A stretch of DNA of 34,828 nt. Origin: a virus. This document shows positions 9,173-17,008 of this stretch, piece by piece. The first letter of the stretch is position 1. The number at the start of each line of letters is the position of its first letter. The translations under genes were made by a program, and so were the position numbers. The stretch spans positions 1 through 34,828 of IMG/VR virus record IMGVR_UViG_3300047300_000239. One strand, 5' to 3'. The notes beneath the pieces were generated by a model. It saw only the letters and a program-made list of their open reading frames with translations, was not told the DNA's origin and did no database searches.

Positions 9173-11160
9173 TATGTGCCTCCGTACACTGAGAGCTTAT
9201 ATTCCAACCCAAGCAGGGTCAGCTTCAAAGGCAGATTTTGACCAATGGTAATTGAAGCATCATCAGAGTACCCAGATATACCACCAACTGTTTTTGTTCC
9301 TGTGAACACAGGCATGCCGTTGTCCAGAATGTCGTTTGTGTCAAATGTGCGGATCGGAACAAGGTTGTCATTCACCAAAAGATGTTGTGTCTGGTAAAGA
9401 ATTGCATTGACTTCAATGATGCGCTTGACAAATCCAACACGCACACCAACAGACAAACGAGGTTCAATTGGCAAAGTCTTGATCGTCACAGTAAACGGCA
9501 AACCAACCTCGTAGCTGGTCGTACTGTCTCTGTCAATCGTGATTGACCCACCGCCACTGACAACCTCGTCAGACAACACACTGCCATCAGCAATCACATT
9601 CAGCGTTTTGCCAATGTGTGGCAAGCTGGAGATGGTCTTGGATGATGTGGTTGTGCCAACAAAGCAGCAATCAGTGAATGTGGTTGTGTCAAAGATTTCA
9701 ACGTAGTACTTGTCAACACTGTTGAATGTGCGCTTGACAACGACATAGATGTCTTCAATGTCAACGCCAATGTCCTTGAACAAGCCGTCAGTAGTCAGCT
9801 TGCTTGGAGCCACCACATTTTGCTGGCGCAGAATTGAATAGTTGGCAATTGTTCCATCGCCATTGAGCATCAGCAATGCATCTGTTTCTTCAGTGCTGGT
9901 TGCCTTACGCAATGCAAGCTCAACTGGATTGACAATTAAATGGCTAGACAGCAAGCTGATTGATGTGCTTACATACGACAAAGTGGTGTCGCTGTACAAG
10001 AACTCATTCAGTGCTTTACCCTGGCGCTGGACATAGATCGTGCCAGACTGCAATGTCTGCACACGCATGCCTTCACGAGAACCATTGCGGCTGACCGTCT
10101 TCACAAAGAAGTTGGTAGGCGTAATTGGATCTAGACCAGACTGTGGCACATAGAATTCACCGCCAGTTGTGAACACTTGCAAGTCACGACCACTGATGAT
10201 GTCAGTGATGATGTTCAAGCTGTTGGTATCAAGTGTGGCTTCAACGGCATCATCGTCATAAGCCTGGTCAGGATTGAAGTCAAAGAACTGACCAACTTTG
10301 CTACCCCACAATGTGGATGGGCGAGACTTACTGCCGCCAAAGTACAGGCGACCTTCATGGAACGTACAAGTACGAGGCCATCCCTTGCTTGACGACCACA
10401 CATCTTCATAGCCAGACTCATACTCCCATGAGCCAGAAGCAATGGCAGATGTGCTGAAGAACGGAATCTCGGTGACGGCACTGACAACGGTGGTGCTGGT
10501 GTACGCAACAATCCTTGCACGGCCTTGTGTGGTTCCATTGACATACTGACCAACACTGCCAGATGTGAACACGCCAGCAGATGCCGTCAAAGTGATAGCG
10601 CCAGATGTAGCACTAGGTGTCAGAGTTGCAGCTGGGTTTGTCAGTGTGACTGTGAATGCGTATTTTGGAATGCCAACAAATGAAATGTTGCTTGCCGTCC
10701 AAGTCGCATCAGATCCACCACGGACAATCTTGATCGGGTTAATGTCTTTGTGCGTGATGATCAGTGTGTCAGCAGACTGAGTCCAGCACATCGTTGACAG
10801 GATTGAGCTGGTGATGCCAGAGATAGCCAAGTATGGATTGCCACTGCCATTGATGTTGGTAATCAGTACCTTGTCTTTGAAGACATACATGCGCTGATTC
10901 ACAAAGATCAGCATGTAGCTTTCATCAATAGAGAACTCAAAAGCAACAGAACGAGTGCCACTTTCTGGGCTGGCTGCGCTTGGGATCTCCATCAAGTACT
11001 TCAGACCACCTCTACGACGAACACCGCCTTGAGGTTGCACGACGACATTGGTCAATGTCTCAGCGCCATTCTTGTATTGATCAAGGTCAACCCTAGCCCT
11101 CAACAGCGGATCAAGCTCACCGCTACTGAAGTTGGTTTGCATTGAAACAATTCTGGTCAT
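9172..11160 (-). CDS. Tail tubular protein B (gp12-like nozzle)
   Basis: 662 residues. The opening (MTRIVSMQTNFSSGELDPLL, then QYKNGAETLTNVVVQPQGGVRRRGGLKYL) is the hallmark of podoviral tail tubular protein B, which forms the tail nozzle. The rest is beta-rich with the family's GRLYFGGSKSRPSTLWGSKVG and FTTGGEFYVPQSG regions. It overlaps tail tubular protein A (TGATGA-type join) and is co-translated with it. Length is normal for the shorter members of the family (T7 gp12 is about 790 residues). The assignment is firm. Confidence 0.93.
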   Translation of the reverse strand: MTRIVSMQTNFSSGELDPLLRARVDLDQYKNGAETLTNVVVQPQGGVRRRGGLKYLMEIPSAASPESGTRSVAFEFSIDESYMLIFVNQRMYVFKDKVLITNINGSGNPYLAISGITSSILSTMCWTQSADTLIITHKDINPIKIVRGGSDATWTASNISFVGIPKYAFTVTLTNPAATLTPSATSGAITLTASAGVFTSGSVGQYVNGTTQGRARIVAYTSTTVVSAVTEIPFFSTSAIASGSWEYESGYEDVWSSSKGWPRTCTFHEGRLYFGGSKSRPSTLWGSKVGQFFDFNPDQAYDDDAVEATLDTNSLNIITDIISGRDLQVFTTGGEFYVPQSGLDPITPTNFFVKTVSRNGSREGMRVQTLQSGTIYVQRQGKALNEFLYSDTTLSYVSTSISLLSSHLIVNPVELALRKATSTEETDALLMLNGDGTIANYSILRQQNVVAPSKLTTDGLFKDIGVDIEDIYVVVKRTFNSVDKYYVEIFDTTTFTDCCFVGTTTSSKTISSLPHIGKTLNVIADGSVLSDEVVSGGGSITIDRDSTTSYEVGLPFTVTIKTLPIEPRLSVGVRVGFVKRIIEVNAILYQTQHLLVNDNLVPIRTFDTNDILDNGMPVFTGTKTVGGISGYSDDASITIGQNLPLKLTLLGLEYKLSVYGGT

Positions 11161-11774
11161 CAGTTTCTCACTTCAATCAAGCTGAAGTCTTCAAATGCCT
11201 GAGTTGTATTGCCTTGACCGTCAATCACCATGGCTGTACGGAAGTAGCCACCACGGTTGTTTTCACCAGGTGAACCAACAGCAACTTGCTGCCAGTATTG
11301 TGTCTTTGAGATCTGATCCGTAATAGGGTCAGCCAAGTGCCATGCCATCATGTACTTTAGCAACTGAACAAAGTATGACGGCATTTGAGATTCTGTTGGC
11401 TCAAACTGATAGTCAATCACAACTTGTTCATAGTTTGTCAACAGCTTATCGCCTTGGATAATCCAATCGCTGAATGTGCCAGCGCCAACGGCAGTACTGT
11501 TATAAGCTCGTCTGATTGCACCCAAGCGGTCAGACGGCAGTTGGTATTCGTATTTGTATTGGTTGACAGGTGTGTTGATCGTTTGCGCCAACGCTACCTT
11601 CTTAAAACTGAAAGACCATGGGTAGGCTTGCAGTGTGGAATTCTTTACGCCAGGATACAGGCGGTCACAGGTGTTGGAAGCTGTAGTTCCCTCATTAAAT
11701 GACGAGATCGATTTTGCACCCAGCATCAGCAGGGCATCAGAGCAAATACGAATATCGGTATCACCAGCAGCCAT
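11160..11774 (-). CDS. Tail tubular protein A (gp11-like gatekeeper)
   Basis: 204 residues. The start DIRICSDALLMLGAKSISSF, followed by CDRLYPGVKNSTLQAYPWSFS, is the characteristic signature of podoviral tail tubular protein A, the adaptor ring between portal and nozzle. The YEYQLPSDRLG element is also typical. It is the first gene after a short hairpin-containing spacer and overlaps tail tubular protein B. Confidence 0.93.
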   Translation of the reverse strand: MAAGDTDIRICSDALLMLGAKSISSFNEGTTASNTCDRLYPGVKNSTLQAYPWSFSFKKVALAQTINTPVNQYKYEYQLPSDRLGAIRRAYNSTAVGAGTFSDWIIQGDKLLTNYEQVVIDYQFEPTESQMPSYFVQLLKYMMAWHLADPITDQISKTQYWQQVAVGSPGENNRGGYFRTAMVIDGQGNTTQAFEDFSLIEVRN

Positions 11775-11796
11775 TTGTCACCTCAGATGTGTGAAA

Positions 11797-11826
11797 GGCC
11801 AGCCCCCGAATACTCAGTGACTGGCC
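11797..11826 (-). terminator. Hairpin between decoration and tail genes, possible weak terminator
   Basis: GGCCAG at 11797-11802 pairs perfectly with CTGGCC at 11821-11826. On the minus strand the 3' arm is followed by TTTCAC, a poor U-tract. It may attenuate transcription between the abundant head proteins and the less abundant tail proteins, or stabilise an mRNA end. Confidence 0.35.
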
Positions 11827-11844
11827 CATTCATTTGACTACCGA

Positions 11845-12126
11845 TTAATCAGAGTCAGTTGCAGTAACGGTCAAGCCGTCAACAACGTCAACCACTGTAC
11901 CGCTGTTGGCGTTCACCCACACAATAGTCATTGCGGGAGTGCCACCAGTGCTGGTGTGACAGAAGATGATGTCGCCAACTTTGAGAACAGATGCTGCGCT
12001 ATTGAAATAGCCAGCAGTGTTCACATCAGCAATCGCATCAGTGGTTGTGTAAGTCCACATTTGTGGAGCATTACCAGCCTTTGATTGACCGCCAGCAGCG
12101 TTAAGTCCAGTTGCGGAATATGCCAT
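11845..12126 (-). CDS. Small beta-rich head protein, probable decoration protein
   Basis: 93 residues directly downstream of the major capsid gene, rich in Ala, Thr, Val and Gly with no charged clusters. The central part (DVNTAGYFNSAASVLKVGDIIFC) resembles a module found in many phage head-fibre and head-decoration proteins (an AGYFN...LLKVGD type pattern). High expression from the capsid promoter and this position fit a capsid-decorating protein. Function is inferred from position and motif. Confidence 0.7.
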   Translation of the reverse strand: MAYSATGLNAAGGQSKAGNAPQMWTYTTTDAIADVNTAGYFNSAASVLKVGDIIFCHTSTGGTPAMTIVWVNANSGTVVDVVDGLTVTATDSD

Positions 12127-12137
12127 TTTTGTGCTCC

Positions 12138-12980
12138 TTATTCAGTGCAGGTGATTGCAACAATGCCGCCTGCATCGATAGCAGTAGCGCCAGCACTGAA
12201 CATCGAAGACACCAACCAAGAAGTTTTCTCGGGGATGTAGTTGATTTCAGAACGGATAGCCATGCTCTCAGCCATGCCGACAGCCATCTTGTGGTATGCG
12301 TACACAACACGAGTTGAGCCTGAACCACCGCCAGCCAAACCGCCTTCAGAACGATCACCAATGGTGACGAAATTGAAGCCCATGAAGCTGGTGATATCGC
12401 CTTGCACCAATGCCTTGACGCTGTTGAAGTCGCTGCTGGTAACAGCAGTCTCAGACAACAAGCTGGACAATTGTGAAGCGTGGATCAAGATGTAGCGGTC
12501 TTCTGCGGGGACGTTTGCAGTGTTGAGCAAACGAGCAGCTTCACGCAATTTAGCCATGTTCATGTTCGTGGCAGAACCACCAATGCTGGTAGCAACTGTC
12601 AAGCTGGTGCTTGAGTTTGCCAAAGCATCAATGATCATCTGGTCAGAACGACGACCGATGGCTTTACCAACCACCTGAACCAACTCTTGACGCTCGTCAA
12701 AGTTGACTTTGGATTGGTTGAAGATATCGCTGTATTCAGCAGCAATGTAGTCTTGCAGTGTGACTGTGGCCTGTGAGTAGGACACATTCAAAGGAGTCAC
12801 ATCAGTCTGAGGGATTCGGACTTGTGCAACACCAGCACCGATTTTGGGGAACTTGTGAGTGGACGCAGTAACGCCAGTACGAAGACGGACAGTGTTACGC
12901 AGGACAGCATCAGCTTGATATGCCTGTTTAACTTCCGCATCGAACAAGGTTACAAAAGCGTTAGAAATGCTAACTGCCAT
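12138..12980 (-). CDS. Major capsid protein
   Basis: 280 residues. The sequence (MAVSISNAFVTLFDAEVKQAYQ, then RDYIAAEYSDIFNQSKVNFDERQELVQ-type helices, then RYILIHASQLSSLL and HKMAVGMAESMAIRSEINYIP) is that of a compact HK97-fold phage capsid protein. The ATG at 12980 has a strong ribosome site (AGGAG, 6-base spacer). The gene follows a 636-bp untranslated region with its own strong promoter, as expected for the most abundant virion protein. Scaffold lies upstream and a decoration-like protein downstream. Confidence 0.9.
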   Translation of the reverse strand: MAVSISNAFVTLFDAEVKQAYQADAVLRNTVRLRTGVTASTHKFPKIGAGVAQVRIPQTDVTPLNVSYSQATVTLQDYIAAEYSDIFNQSKVNFDERQELVQVVGKAIGRRSDQMIIDALANSSTSLTVATSIGGSATNMNMAKLREAARLLNTANVPAEDRYILIHASQLSSLLSETAVTSSDFNSVKALVQGDITSFMGFNFVTIGDRSEGGLAGGGSGSTRVVYAYHKMAVGMAESMAIRSEINYIPEKTSWLVSSMFSAGATAIDAGGIVAITCTE

Positions 12981-13013
12981 TTGTTTCTCCTAGAAACGGT
13001 TGATGAAAAAAAC

Positions 13014-13115
13014 TTATCGCCAACGGTTGTCCAGAAGAATTCTGGGCCTAGACTTGTGTGTTACCCCCACACCAGGGAGCAGACTACTGCCGTCATGGGC
13101 CTTGCGGTTGTCCAT
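13014..13115 (-). CDS. Putative 33-residue leader ORF of the capsid mRNA
   Basis: MDNRKAHDGSSLLPGVGVT, continuing to LLDNRWR and a TAA. The ATG lies where transcription from the promoter at 13123-13149 should begin, so the message would be leaderless, and the ORF stops 33 bases before the capsid ATG. The same ten bases (TGGACAACCG on the minus strand) occur near both ends, giving the tripeptide DNR twice. Two small hairpins lie inside it (13031-13045 and 13056-13072). It could be a real leader peptide, a structured 5' UTR that happens to be open, or both. Confidence 0.4.
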   Translation of the reverse strand: MDNRKAHDGSSLLPGVGVTHKSRPRILLDNRWR

Positions 13116-13122
13116 AACTCCG

Positions 13123-13149
13123 ATTATACGCACAGATTCAATTTGTCAA
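13123..13149 (-). promoter_or_regulatory. Strong sigma70-type promoter for the capsid transcript
   Basis: On the minus strand a perfect TTGACA (13144-13149) and a perfect TATAAT (13123-13128) are separated by 15 bases. The spacer is 2 bases shorter than optimal. The predicted start is at or within two bases of the ATG at 13115. Confidence 0.75.
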
Positions 13150-13425
13150 GTACTTTAATTAATATAGTGGTTAACCCTAATATATGCCCTATGGTGAATG
13201 TTGGAGCAAAGCACAGCCTTACCGTGATCAAAATCAAGGTTCGCTTATGCTTCAATGAATGCCCTACGGAGCCATGTCATCGCATCGCACTGAACAGACT
13301 TACAGCCATTTCTGACCTACCACCTGGCTCTATTCTTAGCCCACCATCCCCGCTTTGGCTTGCTCGTGTAACAGGGTTATTTAAGGTTCTACCACCGACG
13401 TGCCGCATAGTTCCCGAGTCGGGAA
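13150..13425 (-). other. Untranslated spacer between the two promoter elements
   Basis: No convincing gene. It contains a near-perfect 15-base dyad (TTCCCGA C TCGGGAA on the minus strand, 13411-13425), which directly follows the U-tract of the RNA element at 13426-13531. It also holds GGTGGTAG twice and TAGGGCAT twice. A 43-codon minus-strand frame (ATG CGG CAC GTC ... ATG CGA TGA) lies here without a good ribosome site. An antisense frame is open across the whole region on the plus strand but also overlaps the capsid gene. Confidence 0.5.
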
Positions 13426-13531
13426 AGAAAAAACCCTCTGGTTCCAGCTTTCCACATCGCAGCGTGACCTCTTTCGAGGCTAGAAAGCTAGAGCCAAAGG
13501 GTTCTAGGGTGTCTTGCTGCGATGCTTGACG
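13426..13531 (-). ncRNA. Putative pseudoknotted small RNA upstream of the capsid gene
   Basis: On the minus strand a perfect 9-bp helix joins CATCGCAGC (13516-13524) to GCTGCGATG (13455-13463). Inside it lies a CCTC-GAAA-GAGG tetraloop hairpin (13468-13479). The enclosed segment AACCCTTTGG (13494-13503) can pair over ten positions, one a wobble, with CCAGAGGGTT (13432-13441) outside the helix, which would make a pseudoknot. The 3' partner runs straight into TTTTTT, so the same pairing could act as a terminator. A promoter-like sequence ends just upstream at 13538. No known family is recognised. Confidence 0.5.
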
Positions 13532-13537
13532 GAACTA

Positions 13538-13565
13538 AGTATAGCCGAAAAAAAGCCCCTGTCAA
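13538..13565 (-). promoter_or_regulatory. Promoter overlapping the scaffold terminator
   Basis: On the minus strand TTGACA (13560-13565) and TATACT (13538-13543) are separated by 16 bases. The -35 box lies in the loop and 3' arm of the terminator hairpin, and the spacer contains its T-run. Transcription would start near 13531, at the 5' edge of the structured element. Confidence 0.5.
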
Positions 13566-13574
13566 GCAGGGGCT
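13547..13574 (-). terminator. Intrinsic terminator after the scaffold gene
   Basis: On the minus strand AGCCCCTG (13567-13574) and CAGGGGCT (13554-13561) form a perfect 8-bp stem around a 5-base loop, followed by a run of T. It lies 43 bases after the scaffold stop and separates the terminase-portal-scaffold message from the capsid message. Confidence 0.85.
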
Positions 13575-13616
13575 AAATCACTTTGTTGGAGACGTTAGCA
13601 ACTGCTTGCCAACCCC

Positions 13617-14381
13617 TTAGTTATACATCTTTTCAAAGAGTCTTTCCACCTTGGCTCGGTAAGCAGGATCTTTCTTGTACTTGGGATCTGCAACCATGGC
13701 ATCCAGTTCTTCCTTGGACATACTGCCTTCAGTATCTGCCTTTAGGGTTTCCAATGGAACTCGGCCTTCGTAAGTTTCACGCAACTTAGACAGTGCTTTG
13801 ATGCCCTTGGCGGTGTCTCCCCACTTGGTGAACTCCTTGAACTCGTCATCACTCCAGATGCCCTTGTTGACCATCCCACGACCCCAAGCAGCCATGTTAG
13901 AGATGATCGCCTTGGCATTGGGGCCAAGTGCTTCCAATTCCTGCTCCATGGACTGTCTAACCGATTCCTGCTGATTGGCAGACATGGTTGAGACTTCTTT
14001 GGCAAGATCCTCAAAGGCTTGCTGGGAGATGCCGTACTTCTGCGCCCATCCTGTGTAGGCTTGGGCAATAGGGTCATCCTCTGACAAACCAGCGGCTTCC
14101 AGGTTGTATTTGCCATCTTCTGGTGGCTTGTGTGCGCCTGAACGGAACTTCTTCTCCAGCTCCACATAGGACTTGCTGATACCTTCCAAATCAGGTTCAG
14201 CCTTGTCTTTGTTCCAGAACTTCTCAGGCCAGAAGTCTGGACGCTCAAGTGGGCCATCATCTTCTTGTTGCCCCTGAACATGGGGAATGCTCTGCTCTTG
14301 GCCCTCGGTTGTCTGCTGTGCTGGCGCTTCTTCGGCTGCGGCAGCTTCTAGCAGGCCAGGGTTGTCATTTGCTTCGCTCAT
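13617..14381 (-). CDS. Scaffolding / capsid assembly protein
   Basis: 254 residues from the ATG at 14381, preferred over an upstream in-frame ATG at 14417 because an AAGG element precedes it. The N-terminal 50 residues are acidic and disordered (EAAAAEEAPAQQTTEGQEQ). A charged helical body follows (RPDFWPEKFWNKDKAEPDLE, then SYVELEKKFRSG), with a basic helical C-terminus (YRAKVERLFEKMYN). This layout, and the position between portal and major capsid genes, is that of T7-like scaffolding proteins. It overlaps the Bbp19-like gene by 17 bases. Confidence 0.87.
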   Translation of the reverse strand: MSEANDNPGLLEAAAAEEAPAQQTTEGQEQSIPHVQGQQEDDGPLERPDFWPEKFWNKDKAEPDLEGISKSYVELEKKFRSGAHKPPEDGKYNLEAAGLSEDDPIAQAYTGWAQKYGISQQAFEDLAKEVSTMSANQQESVRQSMEQELEALGPNAKAIISNMAAWGRGMVNKGIWSDDEFKEFTKWGDTAKGIKALSKLRETYEGRVPLETLKADTEGSMSKEELDAMVADPKYKKDPAYRAKVERLFEKMYN

Positions 14382-14628
14382 TGTTTCTTGCCTTTCTAAT
14401 GCGGTTTTCAATATCACGGATCACGCTGTTTTGCCCCTCTCGGAATAAACCCAACGATTGATCCGCACCAGGTTGCCAGCATGGTTGTTCAAGATAGAAA
14501 TCCCTTAACCATGCCAACACCATCTTTCCCTCATCAGTGGCAAATGCTCGTGCCATTTGGAGGTTTAAATCAACACCAGCCTGGTCAGGCTCGTAGGCTG
14601 GCGCTGTTTCTAAGTCTTCCCAACTCAT
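14365..14628 (-). CDS. Bbp19-like small phage protein
   Basis: 87 residues. The core FATDEGKMVLAWLRDFYLEQP followed by GLFREGQNSVIRDIENRI matches the pattern of the Bbp19-like family (F-x-T-x-x-G-x-x-V-L-x-x-L, then F-x-E-G-x-R), small proteins encoded near podovirus portal and scaffold genes. Their function is not established. It overlaps both neighbours, so it is translated with portal and scaffold. Confidence 0.75.
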   Translation of the reverse strand: MSWEDLETAPAYEPDQAGVDLNLQMARAFATDEGKMVLAWLRDFYLEQPCWQPGADQSLGLFREGQNSVIRDIENRIRKARNNERSK

Positions 14629-14948
14629 TCAGGAACTTTCATAATTTCATCTGGATCGGCAAAAGGTGATTTGCCAGCTTCAATCCTCATTGACGCATGA
14701 TCAACTGCCTTTTCAATGATTGACTTTGGCATCTTGTCAAAGAATGACTTTGACTTTGGATCTACTTTCAGCAAGTAGTTCAATTCATCTTTGGACAATG
14801 TAGGAACAATCAAAGGAATGTTGGTTTCTTTTCCATTGATGCCAACACCAATTGATATCTCAGTTGACACACCGCCACCAGGACGCTTGAGTTCACCAAA
14901 GAATCCTTTGCCTTTTGCTGACCCATCTGGTCTATTGCCATAGTCCAT
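14625..14948 (-). CDS. Conserved hypothetical protein after portal
   Basis: 107 residues. The motif NRPDGSAKGKGFFGELKRPGG, followed by ST-E-SIGV and IPLIVPTLSKDELNYLL, belongs to a short module seen in many phages, sometimes fused to large virion proteins. Its function is unknown. The start overlaps the portal stop (TAATG), implying coupled translation. A head- or tail-associated role is only suggested by position. Confidence 0.7.
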   Translation of the reverse strand: MDYGNRPDGSAKGKGFFGELKRPGGGVSTEISIGVGINGKETNIPLIVPTLSKDELNYLLKVDPKSKSFFDKMPKSIIEKAVDHASMRIEAGKSPFADPDEIMKVPE

Positions 14949-16519
14949 TACATTGCTCCTTCTGGTGCTGGCGCTGGCAAAGCACCCTGTTGCTGGGCTT
15001 GTGCTTGTTGAGCTTGCATAGCCACTTGCTGGATTTGTTGCAGTTGAGCCTTACGCTCTTGGTCATTGGATCGGACACTGGCAGGCACACCCAGCTTGTC
15101 GGCAATGTAGTCAATAGCCGCACCTGGCTTGATAGCCAACTGACCTTCAGGGCCAAGTCCTTGGGCAATCTGCATGAACTGGATGATGTTGTTGATTTCA
15201 TCCATGTTCTGTGCCATAGCCAATGGGCTGACTGGGCTGACCTTGACTTCCAAGCCATTGACACGCAAAGGCAAGTTGATGATGCCATCGTCATCCATGA
15301 CTTCCAAGATCTTGGTGACCAAAGGAATCATGGTTTCATTGATCAAACGACCAAAGGCTGAACCCAAGTTCTGAGCCAGTTCTTTCATGCGCTCGACAAC
15401 CTCAGTGGCAGATCTGGCGCTCATGTTGTCTGGAGGCAACGATTCATCCAGCAATGTGCGCTTGATAGACTGCACCAAGTCATTGATCACAATCTGGCTG
15501 ACGTTGAAATCACCAGCACGAGGCAAAGGCTTGAGCGCCTCACCCTGTGGGCCACCATTGCGAGCAACAGGAATGATTGCCCCAGGAGTGATCTTGATGG
15601 TTGCTGGGTTCAGTACGCCATCATCTGCCGCAGTGTAGACACCAGTGATTGCCAATGAAGCATTCTTGAGCAACAGTTCTTTGGTCTTGTTCAGTGTCTT
15701 GATGTCGGGCAATGCCGTCAATACTGGGCCACGACCATAGATCTCACCAGCTACCTTCATGTAGCGGCTGACAACCCATGGGCTTGACTTCATCTTGCGG
15801 TAGACGATCTCGCTTTTGCTCTTCTCGTCAATGACGTAATAGCCAAAGTCACCACGATCAATGTTGTAGATGGTGGCTTCAATCAGATCAACATCTTCTG
15901 TTGGCTTGTCAGCAATGCGCTTTTGCAAGTCTTCTGGAAGCTTGGCATCTTTCCATTGCATCTGAATAGACTCGCCCTTGATCCGCATGGTGCGATAGAC
16001 ATTGTCAACCTGACCATTTGCACCCTCTTCAAAGCTGACCAAGTACTGTGGCACAGGGATGAAGTTGATTGGAGAGACAGCGTCACCCTTTTGAACCAGC
16101 ATGACAGCAGTGCCAACAGACAAGTCCAGCAAGAACTCACCCATGGCAATGTCAAAGTTGGACTGCTTCAGGACAGCAAACAGCTTGTCGTTGTACAGAT
16201 CCAAGGCACGTTGAGCTTCACCTCTGCGCTCCATTGGAATGTCAGTACCAGGCTCCAAGCGACACCATTTGCGCTGGGGTGGGAAGATGCCAGACTGAAG
16301 ACGATTGGCAAACCGCTGGGTAGAGTTGATGGCAGTAGAGTCAAAGACTCGTGACATCTTCTTCTTGCCACCCACTCGACCTTCGTATTCACCGCCATAC
16401 AGATTGCGCTGTGGCAAGGCAAATTCCATCGCATCTTCGTACAAGCTGCGGAAGTCTTCCTTCTTGTTTTTGGCGATCTTGTGTCTTTGTAAGATCTGCT
16501 CAACAGTCATTTTTGCCAT
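14948..16519 (-). CDS. Portal protein (podoviral head-tail connector)
   Basis: 523 residues, the normal length for T7-type connectors. The N-terminus (RHKIAKNKKEDFRSLYEDAM, then FALPQRNLY, VFDSTAINSTQRFANRLQSG and PPQRKWCRLEPG) is diagnostic of the head-to-tail connecting protein family. The middle has the conserved GRGPVLTALPDIKTLNK. The C-terminus is a Gln/Ala-rich helix (QLQQIQQVAMQAQQAQAQQQ). It forms the dodecameric ring through which DNA is packaged by the terminase and ejected. Confidence 0.95.
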   Translation of the reverse strand: MAKMTVEQILQRHKIAKNKKEDFRSLYEDAMEFALPQRNLYGGEYEGRVGGKKKMSRVFDSTAINSTQRFANRLQSGIFPPQRKWCRLEPGTDIPMERRGEAQRALDLYNDKLFAVLKQSNFDIAMGEFLLDLSVGTAVMLVQKGDAVSPINFIPVPQYLVSFEEGANGQVDNVYRTMRIKGESIQMQWKDAKLPEDLQKRIADKPTEDVDLIEATIYNIDRGDFGYYVIDEKSKSEIVYRKMKSSPWVVSRYMKVAGEIYGRGPVLTALPDIKTLNKTKELLLKNASLAITGVYTAADDGVLNPATIKITPGAIIPVARNGGPQGEALKPLPRAGDFNVSQIVINDLVQSIKRTLLDESLPPDNMSARSATEVVERMKELAQNLGSAFGRLINETMIPLVTKILEVMDDDGIINLPLRVNGLEVKVSPVSPLAMAQNMDEINNIIQFMQIAQGLGPEGQLAIKPGAAIDYIADKLGVPASVRSNDQERKAQLQQIQQVAMQAQQAQAQQQGALPAPAPEGAM

Positions 16520-16520
16520 A

Positions 16521-16847
16521 TCAGTCTTTCTTATTTGCTTGGTATCTTTTCAAAATAGCCCTGCCTTTTGCCGCCAATCTAGCGGCTGCTTGCGCTGTCT
16601 TTGGCACAGGCTCACCCCATGCATGAGCAGCTAATGCAAGTCTTGTTGGCTCACCTTTTTTGTCCACCAATGGGCCACTTGGATTGGTGTAAAAACGAGT
16701 GAGAAAAGATCCTTTGCGTCTGGCATCTTGTCCTGTTGGATTGGATGCTTTGACACCAGGCTTGAGGTCTTTGCTTTCACCAGAGCGTTCAAATTTACGC
16801 CTGCCAGCTTCTGTCAAACCGCCTTCAGGATCTTTGTACTTGCTCAT
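16521..16847 (-). CDS. DUF6321-like small basic protein
   Basis: 108 residues, strongly basic. The sequence GGLTEAGRRKFERSGESKDL, then NPTGQDARRKGSFLTRFY and GEPTRLALAAHAWGEPVP, follows the pattern of the DUF6321 family (G-L-T-x-x-G-R then K-x-F-x-x-R then P-T-R-x-A-L). Function is unknown. It is one of three small Lys/Arg-rich proteins between terminase and portal and overlaps its upstream neighbour by 4 bases. DNA or scaffold interaction is conceivable from charge alone. Confidence 0.75.
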   Translation of the reverse strand: MSKYKDPEGGLTEAGRRKFERSGESKDLKPGVKASNPTGQDARRKGSFLTRFYTNPSGPLVDKKGEPTRLALAAHAWGEPVPKTAQAAARLAAKGRAILKRYQANKKD

Positions 16848-17008
16848 TTCTTTCTCGCAGCATTCATGTTGTCGATCAAATTTGGATATGGGCGACCTGC
16901 TTTTCTGGCGCTTTCTTTAGCTGATTGTTTCTCTGATGAAGACAGCTTTTCTGGCTCACCCAGTTTTTTTGGTCTTGCCTTGTTCCAGATTTTTTTATTC
17001 AGACTCAT
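16844..17008 (-). CDS. Small basic protein, 54 residues
   Basis: The sequence begins MSLNKKIWNKARPKKLGEPE and ends NMNAARKK. The ATG at 17008 overlaps the upstream stop and its own TGA overlaps the next ATG, so it is embedded in a chain of coupled genes. It is Lys/Arg-rich with a central Ser/Lys/Glu helix. I recognise no family. Its perfect fit in the operon is the main support. Confidence 0.75.
   Translation of the reverse strand: MSLNKKIWNKARPKKLGEPEKLSSSEKQSAKESARKAGRPYPNLIDNMNAARKK

Noticed and set aside
12822-13529. A 235-codon plus-strand open frame across the capsid leader
   Set aside because: It begins inside the capsid gene on the opposite strand, has no ribosome site, and covers the terminator-promoter elements. 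Its openness is better explained by base composition, although conservation in relatives could change this.
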